From positions 27,352 to 91,351 of the forward strand of contig CAZJFH010000011.1 in NCBI GenBank assembly GCA_964545205.1: a stretch of DNA of 64,000 bases, in the 5' to 3' direction. The notes below the pieces were generated by a model, which worked only from the letters and a program-made list of their open reading frames with translations, ran no database searches and was not told where the DNA came from. Made by a program: the position numbers and the translations under genes. This stretch comes from CAZJFH01 sp964545205 (GTDB taxonomy: Bacteria; Pseudomonadota; Alphaproteobacteria; Rhodospirillales; Magnetospirillaceae). Below, one piece after another: positions 33,615 through 42,378 of this stretch. Positions within the stretch are counted from its first letter, which is position 1. Each line of letters opens with the position of its first letter.

Positions 33615-34892
33615 ATGTTCGACGCCAAATGGATCCGCGAGCACCCGGACGCCTTCGACGCCGGCCTGCAGCGCCGCGGTCTCGAGCCGGCCTCCGGGCG
33701 CATCATCGACATCGACGCACGCCGGCGGGCGGCGCAGACCATGCTGCAGGAGCTGCAGGCCCAGCGCAACGAGGTCTCGCGCGAGATCGGCATCGCCAAG
33801 AAGCAGGGCAACGACGCCACCGCGCTGGTCGACCAGGTCGCGTCGATCAAGGAGCGCATGGCCCAGGCCGAGGAGGAGGAGCGGGCGCTGGCCGCCGAAC
33901 TCGACGGCCTGCTGGTCGGCATTCCCAACCTGCCGGCCGCCGACGTTCCCGAGGGGCCGGACGAATCCGCCAATGTCGAGCTGCGCCGGGTCGGCACGCC
34001 GCGCGGCTTCGAGTTCGAGCCGCACGAGCACGACGCCATCGGCCAGGGCCTCGGCCTGATGGACTTCGAGGCCGCCGCGCGGCTGTCCGGCGCCCGCTTC
34101 GTCGTGCTCAAGGGGGCCTTGGCGCGGCTGGAGCGCGCCCTGGCCCAGTACATGCTGGACGTCCAGACCGGCGAGCACGGCTACACCGAGGTCAATCCGC
34201 CGTTCCTGGTCCGCGACGCCGCGCTGTTCGGCACCGGCCAGTTGCCGAAATTCGGCGAGGACCTGTTCAAGACCGAGCAGGGCCACTGGCTGATCCCGAC
34301 CGCCGAGGTGCCGCTGACCAACCTGGTCATGGACCAGATCATCGACGAATCCCGCCTGCCGATGCGCATGACGGCGCTGACGCCGTGCTTCCGCTCCGAG
34401 GCTGGCGCCGCCGGCAAGGACACCCGCGGCATGATCCGCCAGCACCAGTTCCACAAGGTCGAGCTGGTCAGCATCGTCCATCCCGAGCAGTCGGAGGCCG
34501 AGCACGAGCGCATGACCAACTGCGCCGAGGAGATCCTGCGCCGCCTCGGCCTGCCGTACCGCGTCGTCGTGCTGTGCACCGGCGACATGGGCTTCTCGTC
34601 GGTCAAGACCTACGACATCGAGGTCTGGCTGCCGGGCCAGAACGCCTATCGCGAGATCTCGTCCTGCTCGAACTGCGGCGACTTCCAGGCCCGGCGCATG
34701 AAGGCGCGCTTCAAGGCCCAGGGCGAGAAGCAGAACCGGCTGGTGCACACGCTGAACGGTTCCGGCCTCGCGGTCGGCCGCACGCTGATCGCCGTGCTGG
34801 AGAACTATCAGGAGGCCGACGGCTCGGTGACCGTGCCGCCGGTGCTGCGGCCCTACATGGGCGGTCTGGACGTCATCGCGCCGAATGCATAA
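33615..34892 (+). CDS. serS: Serine--tRNA ligase
   Basis: This class II aminoacyl-tRNA synthetase charges tRNA-Ser and provides Ser-tRNA for selenocysteine. The 425-residue protein has the N-terminal antiparallel coiled coil (about residues 30-100, rich in Glu/Gln/Arg) that grips the tRNA long arm, motif 2 at TPCFRSEAGAAGKDTRGMIR and motif 3 near GSGLAVGRTLIAVLENY. The ATG is preceded by a weak GAGC site. The last eight bases overlap the surE ATG. Confidence 0.95.
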   Translation: MFDAKWIREHPDAFDAGLQRRGLEPASGRIIDIDARRRAAQTMLQELQAQRNEVSREIGIAKKQGNDATALVDQVASIKERMAQAEEEERALAAELDGLLVGIPNLPAADVPEGPDESANVELRRVGTPRGFEFEPHEHDAIGQGLGLMDFEAAARLSGARFVVLKGALARLERALAQYMLDVQTGEHGYTEVNPPFLVRDAALFGTGQLPKFGEDLFKTEQGHWLIPTAEVPLTNLVMDQIIDESRLPMRMTALTPCFRSEAGAAGKDTRGMIRQHQFHKVELVSIVHPEQSEAEHERMTNCAEEILRRLGLPYRVVVLCTGDMGFSSVKTYDIEVWLPGQNAYREISSCSNCGDFQARRMKARFKAQGEKQNRLVHTLNGSGLAVGRTLIAVLENYQEADGSVTVPPVLRPYMGGLDVIAPNA

Positions 34893-35691
34893 GCCGATCG
34901 CCGACCTGTCGTCGGCCCGCATCCTCATCTCCAACGACGACGGCGTCAACGCGCCGGGCATCAAGGTGCTCGAACGCATCGCGCGCAGCCTGTCGAAGGA
35001 CGTCTGGGTGGTGGCGCCGGAGCTGGAGCAGAGCGCGGCGGCGCACTCGCTGACCATCCGCCGGCCGCTCAGGGTGCGCAAGCTCGGGCGGCGGCGCTTC
35101 GCCGTCGACGGCACCCCGACCGACGCGGTGCTGCTCGGCATCCGTCACGTGCTCAAGGGCAAGCCGCCGGACCTGATGCTCTCGGGCGTCAACCGCGGCG
35201 CCAACATCGGCGACGACGTCACCTATTCCGGCACCGTCGCGGCGGCGATCGAGGCGACCCTGCTCGGCGTTCCGGCGATCGCGTTGTCGCAGGACGGCAG
35301 GCACGGCAACGAGATCCACTGGGCCACCGCCGAGCGCTTCGCCGCCGACATCATCCGCCGCGCCATGGCCGCCGGCTGGGGCCGCAACGTGATGGTCAAC
35401 GTCAACTTCCCCGACCGGCCGCCGGAGCAGGTGACCGGCATCCGGGTCGTGCGCCAGGGCAAGCGCAAGATCGGCGACGACCTGACCGAGCGCCTGGACC
35501 CGCGCGGCGATCCCTACTACTGGATCGGCGCCCAGCGGGTCGAGGACCGTGCCGAGGCCGGTACCGACCTCGACGCCGTGTTCGGCGGCGCCATCTCGGT
35601 GACGCCCTTGTGCATCGACCTGACTCACCGCGAGACCATCAAGCGCCTCGATTCGGTGTTCGCGGCGCCCCTGCGCGACGCCGGGGAGTAG
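34885..35691 (+). CDS. surE: 5'/3'-nucleotidase SurE
   Basis: SurE is a metal-dependent nucleoside monophosphatase linked to stationary-phase survival. The 268-residue protein shows the N-terminal metal-site motif ILISNDDGVNAPGIKVL, EQSAAAHSLT, the GTPTDAVLLG segment and SGVNRGANIGDDVTYSGTVAAA. The ATG lies within the end of serS; the true start could be one codon group later, but the MHKPIADLSSARILIS start is plausible for coupled translation. It is followed closely by pcm, the usual partner. Confidence 0.93.
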   Translation: MHKPIADLSSARILISNDDGVNAPGIKVLERIARSLSKDVWVVAPELEQSAAAHSLTIRRPLRVRKLGRRRFAVDGTPTDAVLLGIRHVLKGKPPDLMLSGVNRGANIGDDVTYSGTVAAAIEATLLGVPAIALSQDGRHGNEIHWATAERFAADIIRRAMAAGWGRNVMVNVNFPDRPPEQVTGIRVVRQGKRKIGDDLTERLDPRGDPYYWIGAQRVEDRAEAGTDLDAVFGGAISVTPLCIDLTHRETIKRLDSVFAAPLRDAGE

Positions 35692-35696
35692 GCGCC

Positions 35697-36374
35697 TTGG
35701 GCAGCCTCGAAGCCGCCCGGGTCCGGCTGATGATGGAATTGCGCCGCGAAGGCGTCACCGACACCCGCGTGCTGCGCGCGATCGAGAGCATCCCGCGCGA
35801 GCAGTTCGTGCCGCAACCCTTCCGCAAGAGCGCCTACGACAATCTCGCGCTGCCGATCGGCTCGGGCCAGACGGTCAGCCAGCCGCTGGTGGTGGCGCTG
35901 ATGAGCCAGGAGCTCGAGGTCGGGGAGCGCATGAAGGTGCTGGAGATCGGCACCGGCTCAGGCTACCAGGCGGCGGTGCTGTCGCGGCTGTGCCGGCGGC
36001 TCTACACGATCGAGCGCTACCGCAGCCTGCTCGACGAGGCCGAGCGCCGGTTCCACGCCCTGCGGCTGCACAACATCACCGCGGTGATCGGCGACGGCAC
36101 CCGCGGCTGGCCGGAGCAGGCGCCGTTCGATCGCATCCTGGTCACCGCCGCCGCCGCCGAGGAGGTGCCGCAGCCGCTGATCGACCAGCTCGCGCCCGAC
36201 GGCGTCATGGTGCTGCCGATGGGCCGCAAGGGCCAGCCCGACGACCAGTGGGTGGTCAAGGTGCGCAAGACCGGCGAGGTGTTCAGCATGCAGAAGCTGT
36301 TCCCGGTGCGCTTCGTGCCGCTGGTCGGCGGCGCCTTGCCCGACGAAATCGAAAGGGGTGGCCGCCGCCATTGA
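35697..36374 (+). CDS. pcm: Protein-L-isoaspartate O-methyltransferase
   Basis: Pcm repairs isoaspartyl residues in damaged proteins using SAM. The 225-residue protein contains REQFVPQPFRKSAYDNLALPIGSGQTVSQP, the SAM-binding MKVLEIGTGSGYQAAVLSRL, and late PDGVMVLPMG. I chose the TTG at 35697, eight bases after GGGGAG in the surE stop region; the open frame extends further upstream but inside surE, and the first ATG inside the gene would cut conserved N-terminal helix residues. It overlaps nothing and precedes nlpD by 32 bases. Confidence 0.9.
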   Translation: MGSLEAARVRLMMELRREGVTDTRVLRAIESIPREQFVPQPFRKSAYDNLALPIGSGQTVSQPLVVALMSQELEVGERMKVLEIGTGSGYQAAVLSRLCRRLYTIERYRSLLDEAERRFHALRLHNITAVIGDGTRGWPEQAPFDRILVTAAAAEEVPQPLIDQLAPDGVMVLPMGRKGQPDDQWVVKVRKTGEVFSMQKLFPVRFVPLVGGALPDEIERGGRRH

Positions 36375-36406
36375 GGCGGGGGAGTCCGCCAACTATAGTG
36401 GTGCGC

Positions 36407-37402
36407 ATGTCGACGCGCCCGTTCTCCTGGACCGCCGCCCTCGCGCTGCTCGCCGCCGTTTCCCTGGGCGGATGCGGGGCGATCATGTCGCAGGCGCAGA
36501 TGAGCCGCCACACCGGGTCGGCGGCGATTCCCAGCAGCGTGCTGGTGGTCGCCGGCGACACGGTCTACGAGCTCGCGCGGCGCTATCGGGTCTCGGTCCG
36601 CGCGCTGATCGACTACAACGGCCTGCGCGCGCCGTACCACCTCTATACCGGCCAGACCATCTACCTGCCGCCGGTCGGCGACCACGTCGTGGTCGCCGGC
36701 GACACCGTGTGGGGCATCGCGCATCAGCACGGCGTGCCGATGCGCGAGCTGATCCGCGCCAACGGCCTGAAGCCGCCCTACGTGATCCGCGTCGGCCAGC
36801 GCCTGCGGCTGCCCGGGCTGACCCCGGCGCAGGAGGCCGCGGGCGTCCGGGTCGCGGCGGCCTCGCCGGCCGCCGACGGACCGCCGCGCGCCAAGCCCGA
36901 GCGTGCCGCCGACTCGGCGCCGGTCCAGAAGGTGGCGCTGACCCGTCCGGCGCCGCGGCCGCCGATGGCGGTGCCGCCGCCGCCGCCGCTCGCCGGCGGC
37001 TTCGCCTGGCCGGCCAGCGGCACGATCGTCGCCCGCTTCGGCCCGGCCGGCAAAGGCCTGCACAACGACGGCATCAACATCGCGCTGCCGCACGGGGCGC
37101 CGATCCACGCCGCCGGCGACGGCGTCGTCGCCTATGCCGGCAACGAGCTGCGCGGCTTCGGCAATCTGCTGCTGATCAAGCACGACGGCGGCTGGATGAC
37201 CGCCTATGCCCACAATTCCGAGCTGCTGGTCGCGCGCGGCGCCGTGGTCAGGCGCGGCCAGCAAATCGCGCGGGCGGGCGCCACCGGCAACGTCGCCGCG
37301 CCGCAGCTCCATTTCGAGCTGCGCAAGGGCTCGCGCGCCGTCGACCCGCTCGAGCACCTGCCGCGGATGCAGGCCGGCCTGCCGCAGGCGTCGCTTCGAT
37401 AG
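36407..37402 (+). CDS. nlpD: LysM/M23-domain lipoprotein (NlpD-like amidase activator)
   Basis: This 331-residue lipoprotein has the lipobox SLGGC at Cys23. Two LysM repeats follow (VVAGDTVYELARRYRVSVRALIDYN at about 43-67 and VVVAGDTVWGIAHQHGVPMRELIRAN at about 93-118), then a Pro-rich linker and a C-terminal M23/LytM domain. The zinc-site motif is altered: HNDGINIALPHG has Asn in place of the usual metal-binding Asp, while LHFEL keeps one HxH-like His. This matches NlpD proteins that activate amidases rather than cut peptidoglycan. It is the last gene of the tat-serS-surE-pcm block. Confidence 0.85.
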   Translation: MSTRPFSWTAALALLAAVSLGGCGAIMSQAQMSRHTGSAAIPSSVLVVAGDTVYELARRYRVSVRALIDYNGLRAPYHLYTGQTIYLPPVGDHVVVAGDTVWGIAHQHGVPMRELIRANGLKPPYVIRVGQRLRLPGLTPAQEAAGVRVAAASPAADGPPRAKPERAADSAPVQKVALTRPAPRPPMAVPPPPPLAGGFAWPASGTIVARFGPAGKGLHNDGINIALPHGAPIHAAGDGVVAYAGNELRGFGNLLLIKHDGGWMTAYAHNSELLVARGAVVRRGQQIARAGATGNVAAPQLHFELRKGSRAVDPLEHLPRMQAGLPQASLR

Positions 37403-37481
37403 CCGCGGCCGGCGGGACAGCCCGCATTGGCTTCGCCGTCATCCGCGAAGGGAAGTGGTGCAGAAAGGTCATGCACCTGCG

Positions 37482-37594
37482 CCCGTCATGGCCGGGCTCG
37501 TCCCGGCCATCCACGCGGCGCCGCCGAACGAGCGCCTAAGCCATCGTTTTGGCGGAGAAACGTGGATGCCCGGGTCAAGCCCGGGCATGACGGG
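37482..37594 (+). repeat. Palindromic intergenic repeat, family C (CCGTCATGGCCGGGC type)
   Basis: Two hairpins, ATGGCCGGGC-TCGT-CCCGGCCAT and GCCCGGG-TCAA-GCCCGGGC, are joined by a linker, and the outer CCCGTCAT/ATGACGGG and CCACG/CGTGG also pair. It lies between nlpD and the convergent usp gene. The form is widespread in alphaproteobacteria. A fragment of the same type (GTCATGCCCGGCCATGACG) occurs at about 13163-13181. Confidence 0.75.
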
Positions 37595-37638
37595 GAGTTC
37601 CCCACGGCGACGATCATACAGGCGTATCGACGGCGCTC

Positions 37639-38469
37639 TCAGTGGGACATCATCACCGGAAGCTGCACGCCGGACAGGATGTCGTGGGTGGTGCCGCCGA
37701 GCACCAGCTCGTGCAGGCGCGAGTGGCCGTAGCCGCCCATGACCGCCAAATCGCAGTGGTGCTCGTTGGCGGCGTCGATGATGGCGCCCGAGACCGCGCG
37801 GCCCTGGCGCTTGGTGTGCACGATTCGCGGCGTGACGCCGTGCATGCCAAGCCACTTCGCCACGCGCTCGCCCGAGGCCTTGTCGGCCTCCTTGGGTTCG
37901 ACCTGCAGCACCACGACCTCCTCGGCGGCGGCGAGGATCGGGATGGCGTCCCGCACCGCGCGGGCGCACTGGCGGCCGTCCTTCCACGCCACCAGCACCC
38001 GCCGGCCGAGCGGCCCGGTACCGCCGTAGCAGTGCGGCAGCACGATGGCCGGGCACGATCCGACCATCGCCAGGTGGTCGGGCAGCTCGTTGGTGATCAT
38101 CTCTTCGAGGTTGCTGGGCTCGCTCTGGCTGACGATCGCCACGTCGACGAAATGGCTGTAGCGGGCGAGCAGCTTGAGATGATCGCCTTCCTCGCTCAGC
38201 CATTCCCAGTCGATCGGGTGCTGGGCGCACCAGTTGCGGAACTCGGCCTCGACCTCCTTGGCCTTCTCGCGGGCGATCTCGACCGCCTGCTGCAGATAGC
38301 TGAACGAGGCGCCGCGGCCCTCGATCGCATAGGGCATGCCGACCGGCGACAGCACGTACAGCGCCGTGAGGTGCGCCTTGTGCTTCTTTGCCAGTTCGTA
38401 GCCGACCCGCAGCCGGCTGAGATGGTCTTCGTCGTTGGCGAGGTGGACCAGGATGGACTTGAGACTCAT
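37639..38469 (-). CDS. Universal stress protein, tandem UspA domains
   Basis: This 276-residue protein is twice the size of a single Usp domain. The N-half starts KSILVHLANDEDHLSRL; the C-half keeps the ATP-site signature G-x2-G-x9-G(S/T) in MGGYGHSRLHELVLGGTTHDIL, while the N-half motif is degenerate. Such tandem proteins bind ATP or other nucleotides and help survive stress; a specific role cannot be read. It converges on nlpD across repeat C. Confidence 0.85.
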   Translation of the reverse strand: MSLKSILVHLANDEDHLSRLRVGYELAKKHKAHLTALYVLSPVGMPYAIEGRGASFSYLQQAVEIAREKAKEVEAEFRNWCAQHPIDWEWLSEEGDHLKLLARYSHFVDVAIVSQSEPSNLEEMITNELPDHLAMVGSCPAIVLPHCYGGTGPLGRRVLVAWKDGRQCARAVRDAIPILAAAEEVVVLQVEPKEADKASGERVAKWLGMHGVTPRIVHTKRQGRAVSGAIIDAANEHHCDLAVMGGYGHSRLHELVLGGTTHDILSGVQLPVMMSH

Positions 38470-38547
38470 CGCGGAGCGCTCCCGAAATCACTGCCGAAGG
38501 CTAGCCTTCCGCCGTCATTGTGGCAACAGGCGGAAGGCCGGTCGCGT

Positions 38548-39495
38548 TCACGGCAGCTGGACGGCGTAGCTGTCGAGGGCCGGCAGCGCGTCGGCCAGGC
38601 CGCGCTCCTTCACGAAGGCCGCGAAGCGCTCCCAGCGGCGGCGGTCCAGCGCCGCCGGGCGCAGCGCCAGCCGCGGCACGGTGTCGCGCCAGGCGCGGCG
38701 GTTGAGCTCGTCGTCGAGGTCCGGGTGCGCCTTCACGAACAGCTCCCAGGCGTCGCGCGGGTGGTTGTGCAGGAACAGCGTCGCCCGTTCGACGGCGTCG
38801 ACGAAGCGCGGCAGCCGCGGATCGTCCAGCCTGTCCTTGTGCGCGACCAGGATCAGCTCGTCATAGGCCGGCACGCCTTCCTCCTCGGGGTAGAAGGCGA
38901 CGCCCTTCGAGCCTTCGATCTCGAGCTGGTTGAGCTCGAAATTGCGGAAGGCGCCGATCACCGCGTCGACCTGGCCCGACAGCAGCGCCGGCGACAGCGC
39001 GAAGTTGACGTTGACCAGGGTCACGTCCTCGAGGCTCAGGCCGTGCTTCTCCAGCATCGCGCCGAGCAGCGCGTCCTCGAAGCCGCCGACGGAGAAGCCG
39101 ACCTTGCGCCCCTTCAGGTCGGCGATCGACTTCACCGGGCCGTCGGCCAGCGCCACCAGCGAGTTCAGCGGCGTCGCCACCAGCGTGCCGACGCGGGCCA
39201 GCGGCAGGCCCTGGCCGGCGTGCAGGTGGAGCTGCGGCTGGTAGGAGACGGCGAGGTCGGCCTTGCCGGCGGCGACCAGCTTCGGCGGGTCGTTGGGATC
39301 GGCGGGGGCGATCAGCTCGACGTCGAGGCCGGCCTCGGCGAAATAGCCCTTCTCGCGCGCCACGATCAGCGCCGCATGGTCGGGATTGACGAACCAGTCG
39401 AGCATCACCGTCAGCTTGTCGGCGGCCATCGCCTGGGTCGATGTCAGCGCCAGGCCGGCGGCGAGGGCGAGGCGGGCGGCGGAACGGGCGAGCAT
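38548..39495 (-). CDS. thiY: Pyrimidine-precursor binding protein of thiamine-type ABC transporter (ThiY-like)
   Basis: This is a 315-residue periplasmic protein of the NMT1/THI5-like family with signal peptide MLARSAARLALAAGLALTS...AMAA. The core KLTVMLDWFVNPDHAALIVAREKGYF, GKADLAVSYQPQLHLH, the KVGFSVGGFED segment and the GAFRNFELNQ loop match ThiY, which binds formyl-aminopyrimidine from degraded thiamine. AAGGAGG lies five bases before the ATG. It is third in an operon whose first gene follows a TPP riboswitch, which supports the substrate call. Confidence 0.88.
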   Translation of the reverse strand: MLARSAARLALAAGLALTSTQAMAADKLTVMLDWFVNPDHAALIVAREKGYFAEAGLDVELIAPADPNDPPKLVAAGKADLAVSYQPQLHLHAGQGLPLARVGTLVATPLNSLVALADGPVKSIADLKGRKVGFSVGGFEDALLGAMLEKHGLSLEDVTLVNVNFALSPALLSGQVDAVIGAFRNFELNQLEIEGSKGVAFYPEEEGVPAYDELILVAHKDRLDDPRLPRFVDAVERATLFLHNHPRDAWELFVKAHPDLDDELNRRAWRDTVPRLALRPAALDRRRWERFAAFVKERGLADALPALDSYAVQLP

Positions 39496-39516
39496 GTGTC
39501 CTCCTTGTTCGGAACG

Positions 39517-40266
39517 TCAGTCTTCGCTGGGCGGGGTGTCGGCCTGCCAGGGCAGCGCCAGGCGCAGCAGGCGGTCGACGGCGAGGTAGAGGGCGACCGC
39601 GAAGGCGGCCAGGACCAGCAGCGCCGCGAACATCAGCGGCACCTGCATGCGGGCGTTGGCGTGCAGCATCAGGTAGCCGAGGCCGGCACTGGCCCCGACC
39701 CACTCGCCGATCACCGCGCCGATCGGCGCCACCGCGACGGCGACCCGCAGGCCGGAGCCGAGGGCGGGCAGGGCGGCCGGCACGCGGATGCGCAGCAGCA
39801 CGGCGCGGCGCGAGGCGCCCATGGCGCGGGCGAGGTCGAGCCAGCCGGGCTCGGTGCGGCGCAGGCCGTCGAAAAACGCCGTGGCGACCGGGAAGAAGAT
39901 GATCAGCGAGGCCATCACCACCTTCGAGGCCAGCCCGTAGCCGAACCACAGCACCAGCAGCGGCGCGATGGCGAAGACCGGGATCGCCTGGCTGACCACC
40001 AGCAGCGGCGTCAGCCAGCGCCGCGCCGGCCGGAAATAGGCCATGCCCAGCGCCACGGCGACGCCCATGGCGCCGCCCAGCGCCAGGCCGGCCAGGATCT
40101 CGCCGAAGGTGACCATCGCGTGCTGGAGGATGAGCTGCCAGCGATCGGCGAAGGCGGCGGCGACCTCGACCGGCGACGGCAGGATGTAGGCGCGTCCCCC
40201 CGCCGCCCACGCCGCCGCCTGCCACAGCAGCAGCAGGCCCGGGACGACGATCAGGCGGCGCCACAT
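39517..40266 (-). CDS. thiX: ABC transporter permease for thiamine precursor (ThiX-like)
   Basis: This 249-residue inner-membrane permease has about six helices and the EAA loop LARAMGASRRAVLLRIRVPAALPALGSGLRVAVAVAP (about residues 130-165). It is a typical taurine/nitrate/thiamine-type permease. It starts four bases after thiZ and is followed by thiY after 21 bases. Substrate specificity rests on the neighbours and the riboswitch. Confidence 0.87.
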   Translation of the reverse strand: MWRRLIVVPGLLLLWQAAAWAAGGRAYILPSPVEVAAAFADRWQLILQHAMVTFGEILAGLALGGAMGVAVALGMAYFRPARRWLTPLLVVSQAIPVFAIAPLLVLWFGYGLASKVVMASLIIFFPVATAFFDGLRRTEPGWLDLARAMGASRRAVLLRIRVPAALPALGSGLRVAVAVAPIGAVIGEWVGASAGLGYLMLHANARMQVPLMFAALLVLAAFAVALYLAVDRLLRLALPWQADTPPSED

Positions 40267-40270
40267 CGCT

Positions 40271-41017
40271 CTAGGCCTCGCCGGCGGCCGACAGCCGCGC
40301 CAGCAGCTCGGCCTGCAGCGCCAGCACCTGCGGCGCGTCGACCGCGCGCGGCGGCAGCCCTTCGGGGATCAGCGGCGCCTCGAGCCGCGCCGGCCGGCCG
40401 GCCATGACGTGGACGTGGTGGCCCAGGCGCAACGCCTCGAGCGGGTCGTGGGTGACCAGCAGCACCGTGCGCCCGCGCAGCAGTTCGGCGGCCAGGCTCT
40501 GCAGCCGTAGCCGCGACGGCACGTCGAGGGCGGAGAACGGCTCGTCCATCAGGATCACCGGCCGGTCCTCGACCAGGGTGCGGACCAGGGCGGCGCGCTG
40601 GCGCATGCCGCCGGACAGCGTGCCCGGCAGCGCAGCCGCCGCCGCGCCGAGCCCGACCGCGTCGAGCAGCGCGCGGGCGGCGTCGAGCGGCGGCGTCCGG
40701 CCACGCAGCCGGTAGCCGAGCACCGCGTTTTCGAGCACCGACAACCAGGGCAGCAGCAGATCCTGCTGCGCCATGTAGGCGCAGCGCCCGGCCAGCGGCT
40801 GGCCGTCGCCGCAGCGCACGCGGTCGCCGGCGCCGGCCGGCAGCAGGCCGGCGATGACCTTGAGCAGGCTCGACTTGCCGACGCCGCTGGGCCCGAGCAG
40901 GCAGGTCCAGGCCCCGGCCGGGGCGACGAAGTCGAGGTCGTCGAACAATGGCCGGCCGCCATAGACCAGCCGCGCGGCGTGGACGCTGATCGAGGGGGCG
41001 GGGGCACCGAGATGCAT
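40271..41017 (-). CDS. thiZ: ABC transporter ATPase for thiamine precursor (ThiZ-like)
   Basis: This 248-residue ATPase has Walker A LLGPSGVGKSSLL, the Q-loop MAQQDLLLPWLSVLENAVLGYRL, signature LSGGMRQRAALVRTL, Walker B VILMDEPFSALDVPSR and the His switch VTHDPLEAL. It is the first gene of thiZXY. Its start codon lies ten bases after the 3' end of the TPP riboswitch; the only purine-rich ribosome binding sequence (AGGGAA) is inside the riboswitch itself, so translation is probably controlled by folding. Confidence 0.87.
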   Translation of the reverse strand: MHLGAPAPSISVHAARLVYGGRPLFDDLDFVAPAGAWTCLLGPSGVGKSSLLKVIAGLLPAGAGDRVRCGDGQPLAGRCAYMAQQDLLLPWLSVLENAVLGYRLRGRTPPLDAARALLDAVGLGAAAAALPGTLSGGMRQRAALVRTLVEDRPVILMDEPFSALDVPSRLRLQSLAAELLRGRTVLLVTHDPLEALRLGHHVHVMAGRPARLEAPLIPEGLPPRAVDAPQVLALQAELLARLSAAGEA

Positions 41018-41027
41018 TGGACGCGCG

Positions 41028-41114
41028 TTCCCTACGCCGGTGCGAGCCGGATCAGGTTCTAGGGGTCGTCCCGCGGATCGGGACCTCTCAGCCGCTACGG
41101 CGGCTCCCCCCGCT
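41028..41114 (-). promoter_or_regulatory. TPP riboswitch (thi box)
   Basis: Read on the minus strand the segment carries the aptamer landmarks in order: GGGGGGAGCC, the helix P2-P3 core GCGGCTGAGAGG, and P4-P5 core ACCCCTAGAACCTGATCCGG followed by CACCGGCGTAGGGAACG. Thiamine pyrophosphate binding should shut off the downstream thiZXY genes. The 3' GTAGGGAA strand contains the likely Shine-Dalgarno sequence of thiZ. No separate terminator hairpin with a U-tract is visible, so control is probably at translation start. Confidence 0.9.
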
Positions 41115-41195
41115 GAAGGTGCGGATCATGGACCGCGGCGCCGCCGAAGGCAAGCCCGCTTGCGGCGGCGGGCGCGGCGCGGCAGGATGGCCGCC

Positions 41196-41639
41196 ATGCT
41201 CGTCCGAATCCTGACCGTCCTGCTGTTGGTGATCCTGGGGTTTCCGGCGCACGCCGCCGACACCCAGCCGCTGACCGTCGTCACCGCCGACGGCCGCGAG
41301 CTGCCGTTCCGGGTCGAACTCGCCGCCGACGACGCGACCCGGTCGCGCGGCCTGATGTTCCGGCGCGCTCTGGCGCCGGACGCCGGCATGCTGTTCGACT
41401 ACGGTCGCGAGCAGCCGGTGGCGATGTGGATGAAGAACACGCTGATCCCGCTCGACATGCTGTTCATCGCCGGGGACGGCCGCATCGTCCACATCGCCGA
41501 ACGCACCGTGCCGCACTCGCTGACGCCGATCAGCCCCGGCCGCGACGTGCGCGCCGTGCTGGAACTCGCCGGCGGCACCGCCGATCGGCTGGGGATCGCG
41601 CCCGGCGACCGGGTGCGGCACGCCGCGTTCGCCGACTGA
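41196..41639 (+). CDS. Exported DUF192 family protein
   Basis: This is a 147-residue protein with a signal peptide (MLVRILTVLLLVILGFPAHAA). The DUF192 domain contains RSRGLMFRRALAPDAGMLFDYGREQPVAMWMKNTLIPLDMLFIAGDGRIVHIAE (about 45-100). It is a small beta-barrel fold widespread in bacteria and archaea, with no settled function. The second ATG was chosen because AGGA lies eight bases upstream of it. It is divergent from the thiamine operon and converges on the next secreted protein gene. Confidence 0.8.
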   Translation: MLVRILTVLLLVILGFPAHAADTQPLTVVTADGRELPFRVELAADDATRSRGLMFRRALAPDAGMLFDYGREQPVAMWMKNTLIPLDMLFIAGDGRIVHIAERTVPHSLTPISPGRDVRAVLELAGGTADRLGIAPGDRVRHAAFAD

Positions 41640-41645
41640 CGCCGC

Positions 41646-41948
41646 TCAGAGCGGCTCGCCCGACGCGATCTGCTGGTCGTCGGGCAGGCGCTCCCACATC
41701 TCGCCGGTGGCGACGACGCAGCTGATGCCGTCGGGCGTCGTCATCAGGATGGTCCAGGTGGTGCCGTCCTTGGCCGACAGCACCTCGACCACCGCGCCGC
41801 TGTCCGAAATGCCGAGGGCCGACGGCGCCTCCGAGTAGTCCTGGGCCAGGCTGTCGACCAGGATGTCGCGACTGGCACAGACGTTCTGCGCCAGCGCAGG
41901 CTGCGCCATGCCGGCGAGGAGAACCAGGGCGCTGGCTGTACGGATCAT
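41646..41948 (-). CDS. Small secreted protein, unrecognised
   Basis: This 100-residue protein has a signal peptide (MIRTASALVLLAGMAQPALAQ), leaving about 79 mature residues with two Cys that may form a disulfide (NVCASRD and ISCVVATG). It looks like a small periplasmic inhibitor-type or sensor fold with a central beta sheet, but no family is recognised. GGAG lies seven bases before the chosen ATG. Between 41949 and 42245 I see no gene. Confidence 0.68.
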   Translation of the reverse strand: MIRTASALVLLAGMAQPALAQNVCASRDILVDSLAQDYSEAPSALGISDSGAVVEVLSAKDGTTWTILMTTPDGISCVVATGEMWERLPDDQQIASGEPL

Positions 41949-42245
41949 GACCGAACTCCTTGCTGTCCTGTGGCCTCCGCTCAGGGCGACGGCCATTTGT
42001 CGTTAAATGGCACCGCGCCGGTCCGGTTTCACCCGCAACCTCGGGGCGCATGCCGGCCGGCGGCATCGATTCCGGCGGGATTTTTCGCGCCTGGGTTTGG
42101 CGGCGTGGCGCGCATTTGACGGCCTGGGGGCGGATGGCGTGTGCGATGGAAGTATCGGCTATACCGTACCGGCAGAGGCTTCCCCTTGGGGCTATTCCCC
42201 CTGAACCGGGCGATCGAAACCTCCGGATGGCCGGCCGGAAACGAG

Positions 42246-42273
42246 AAAGGCCGCCCCGAGGGGCGGCCTTTCC
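42246..42273 (-). terminator. Strong hairpin terminator
   Basis: AAAGGCCGCCCC and GGGGCGGCCTTT form a perfect 12-base stem with a two-base nominal loop, followed by T-rich bases in both directions. It lies 36 bases after the stop of the 22-codon ORF on the minus strand, which supports that ORF being a transcribed gene. Confidence 0.75.
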
Positions 42274-42309
42274 ATTGTCAGACGGTCGTCGCGACCGCGA
42301 GACACGCTC

Positions 42310-42378
42310 TTACGCGCCGATCCCGCCGGTGGCGATGATCCCGCTCGCGGACGAACGCCGTGGGTGACAATGAGACAC
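42310..42378 (-). CDS. 22-codon ORF with near-perfect ribosome binding site
   Basis: The GTG start is seven bases from AGGAGG. The leader AGAAAGGAGGTGATCC (42395-42380) is complementary to the last 16 bases of a typical alphaproteobacterial 16S rRNA, an unusually strong initiation signal. The peptide is 22 residues: MSHCHPRRSSASG, then a hydrophobic glycine-rich tail IIATGGIGA. A strong terminator follows. It could be a small protein, a leader peptide or a peptide precursor; nothing in the neighbourhood decides this, and the peptide is not recognised. Confidence 0.5.
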   Translation of the reverse strand: MSHCHPRRSSASGIIATGGIGA

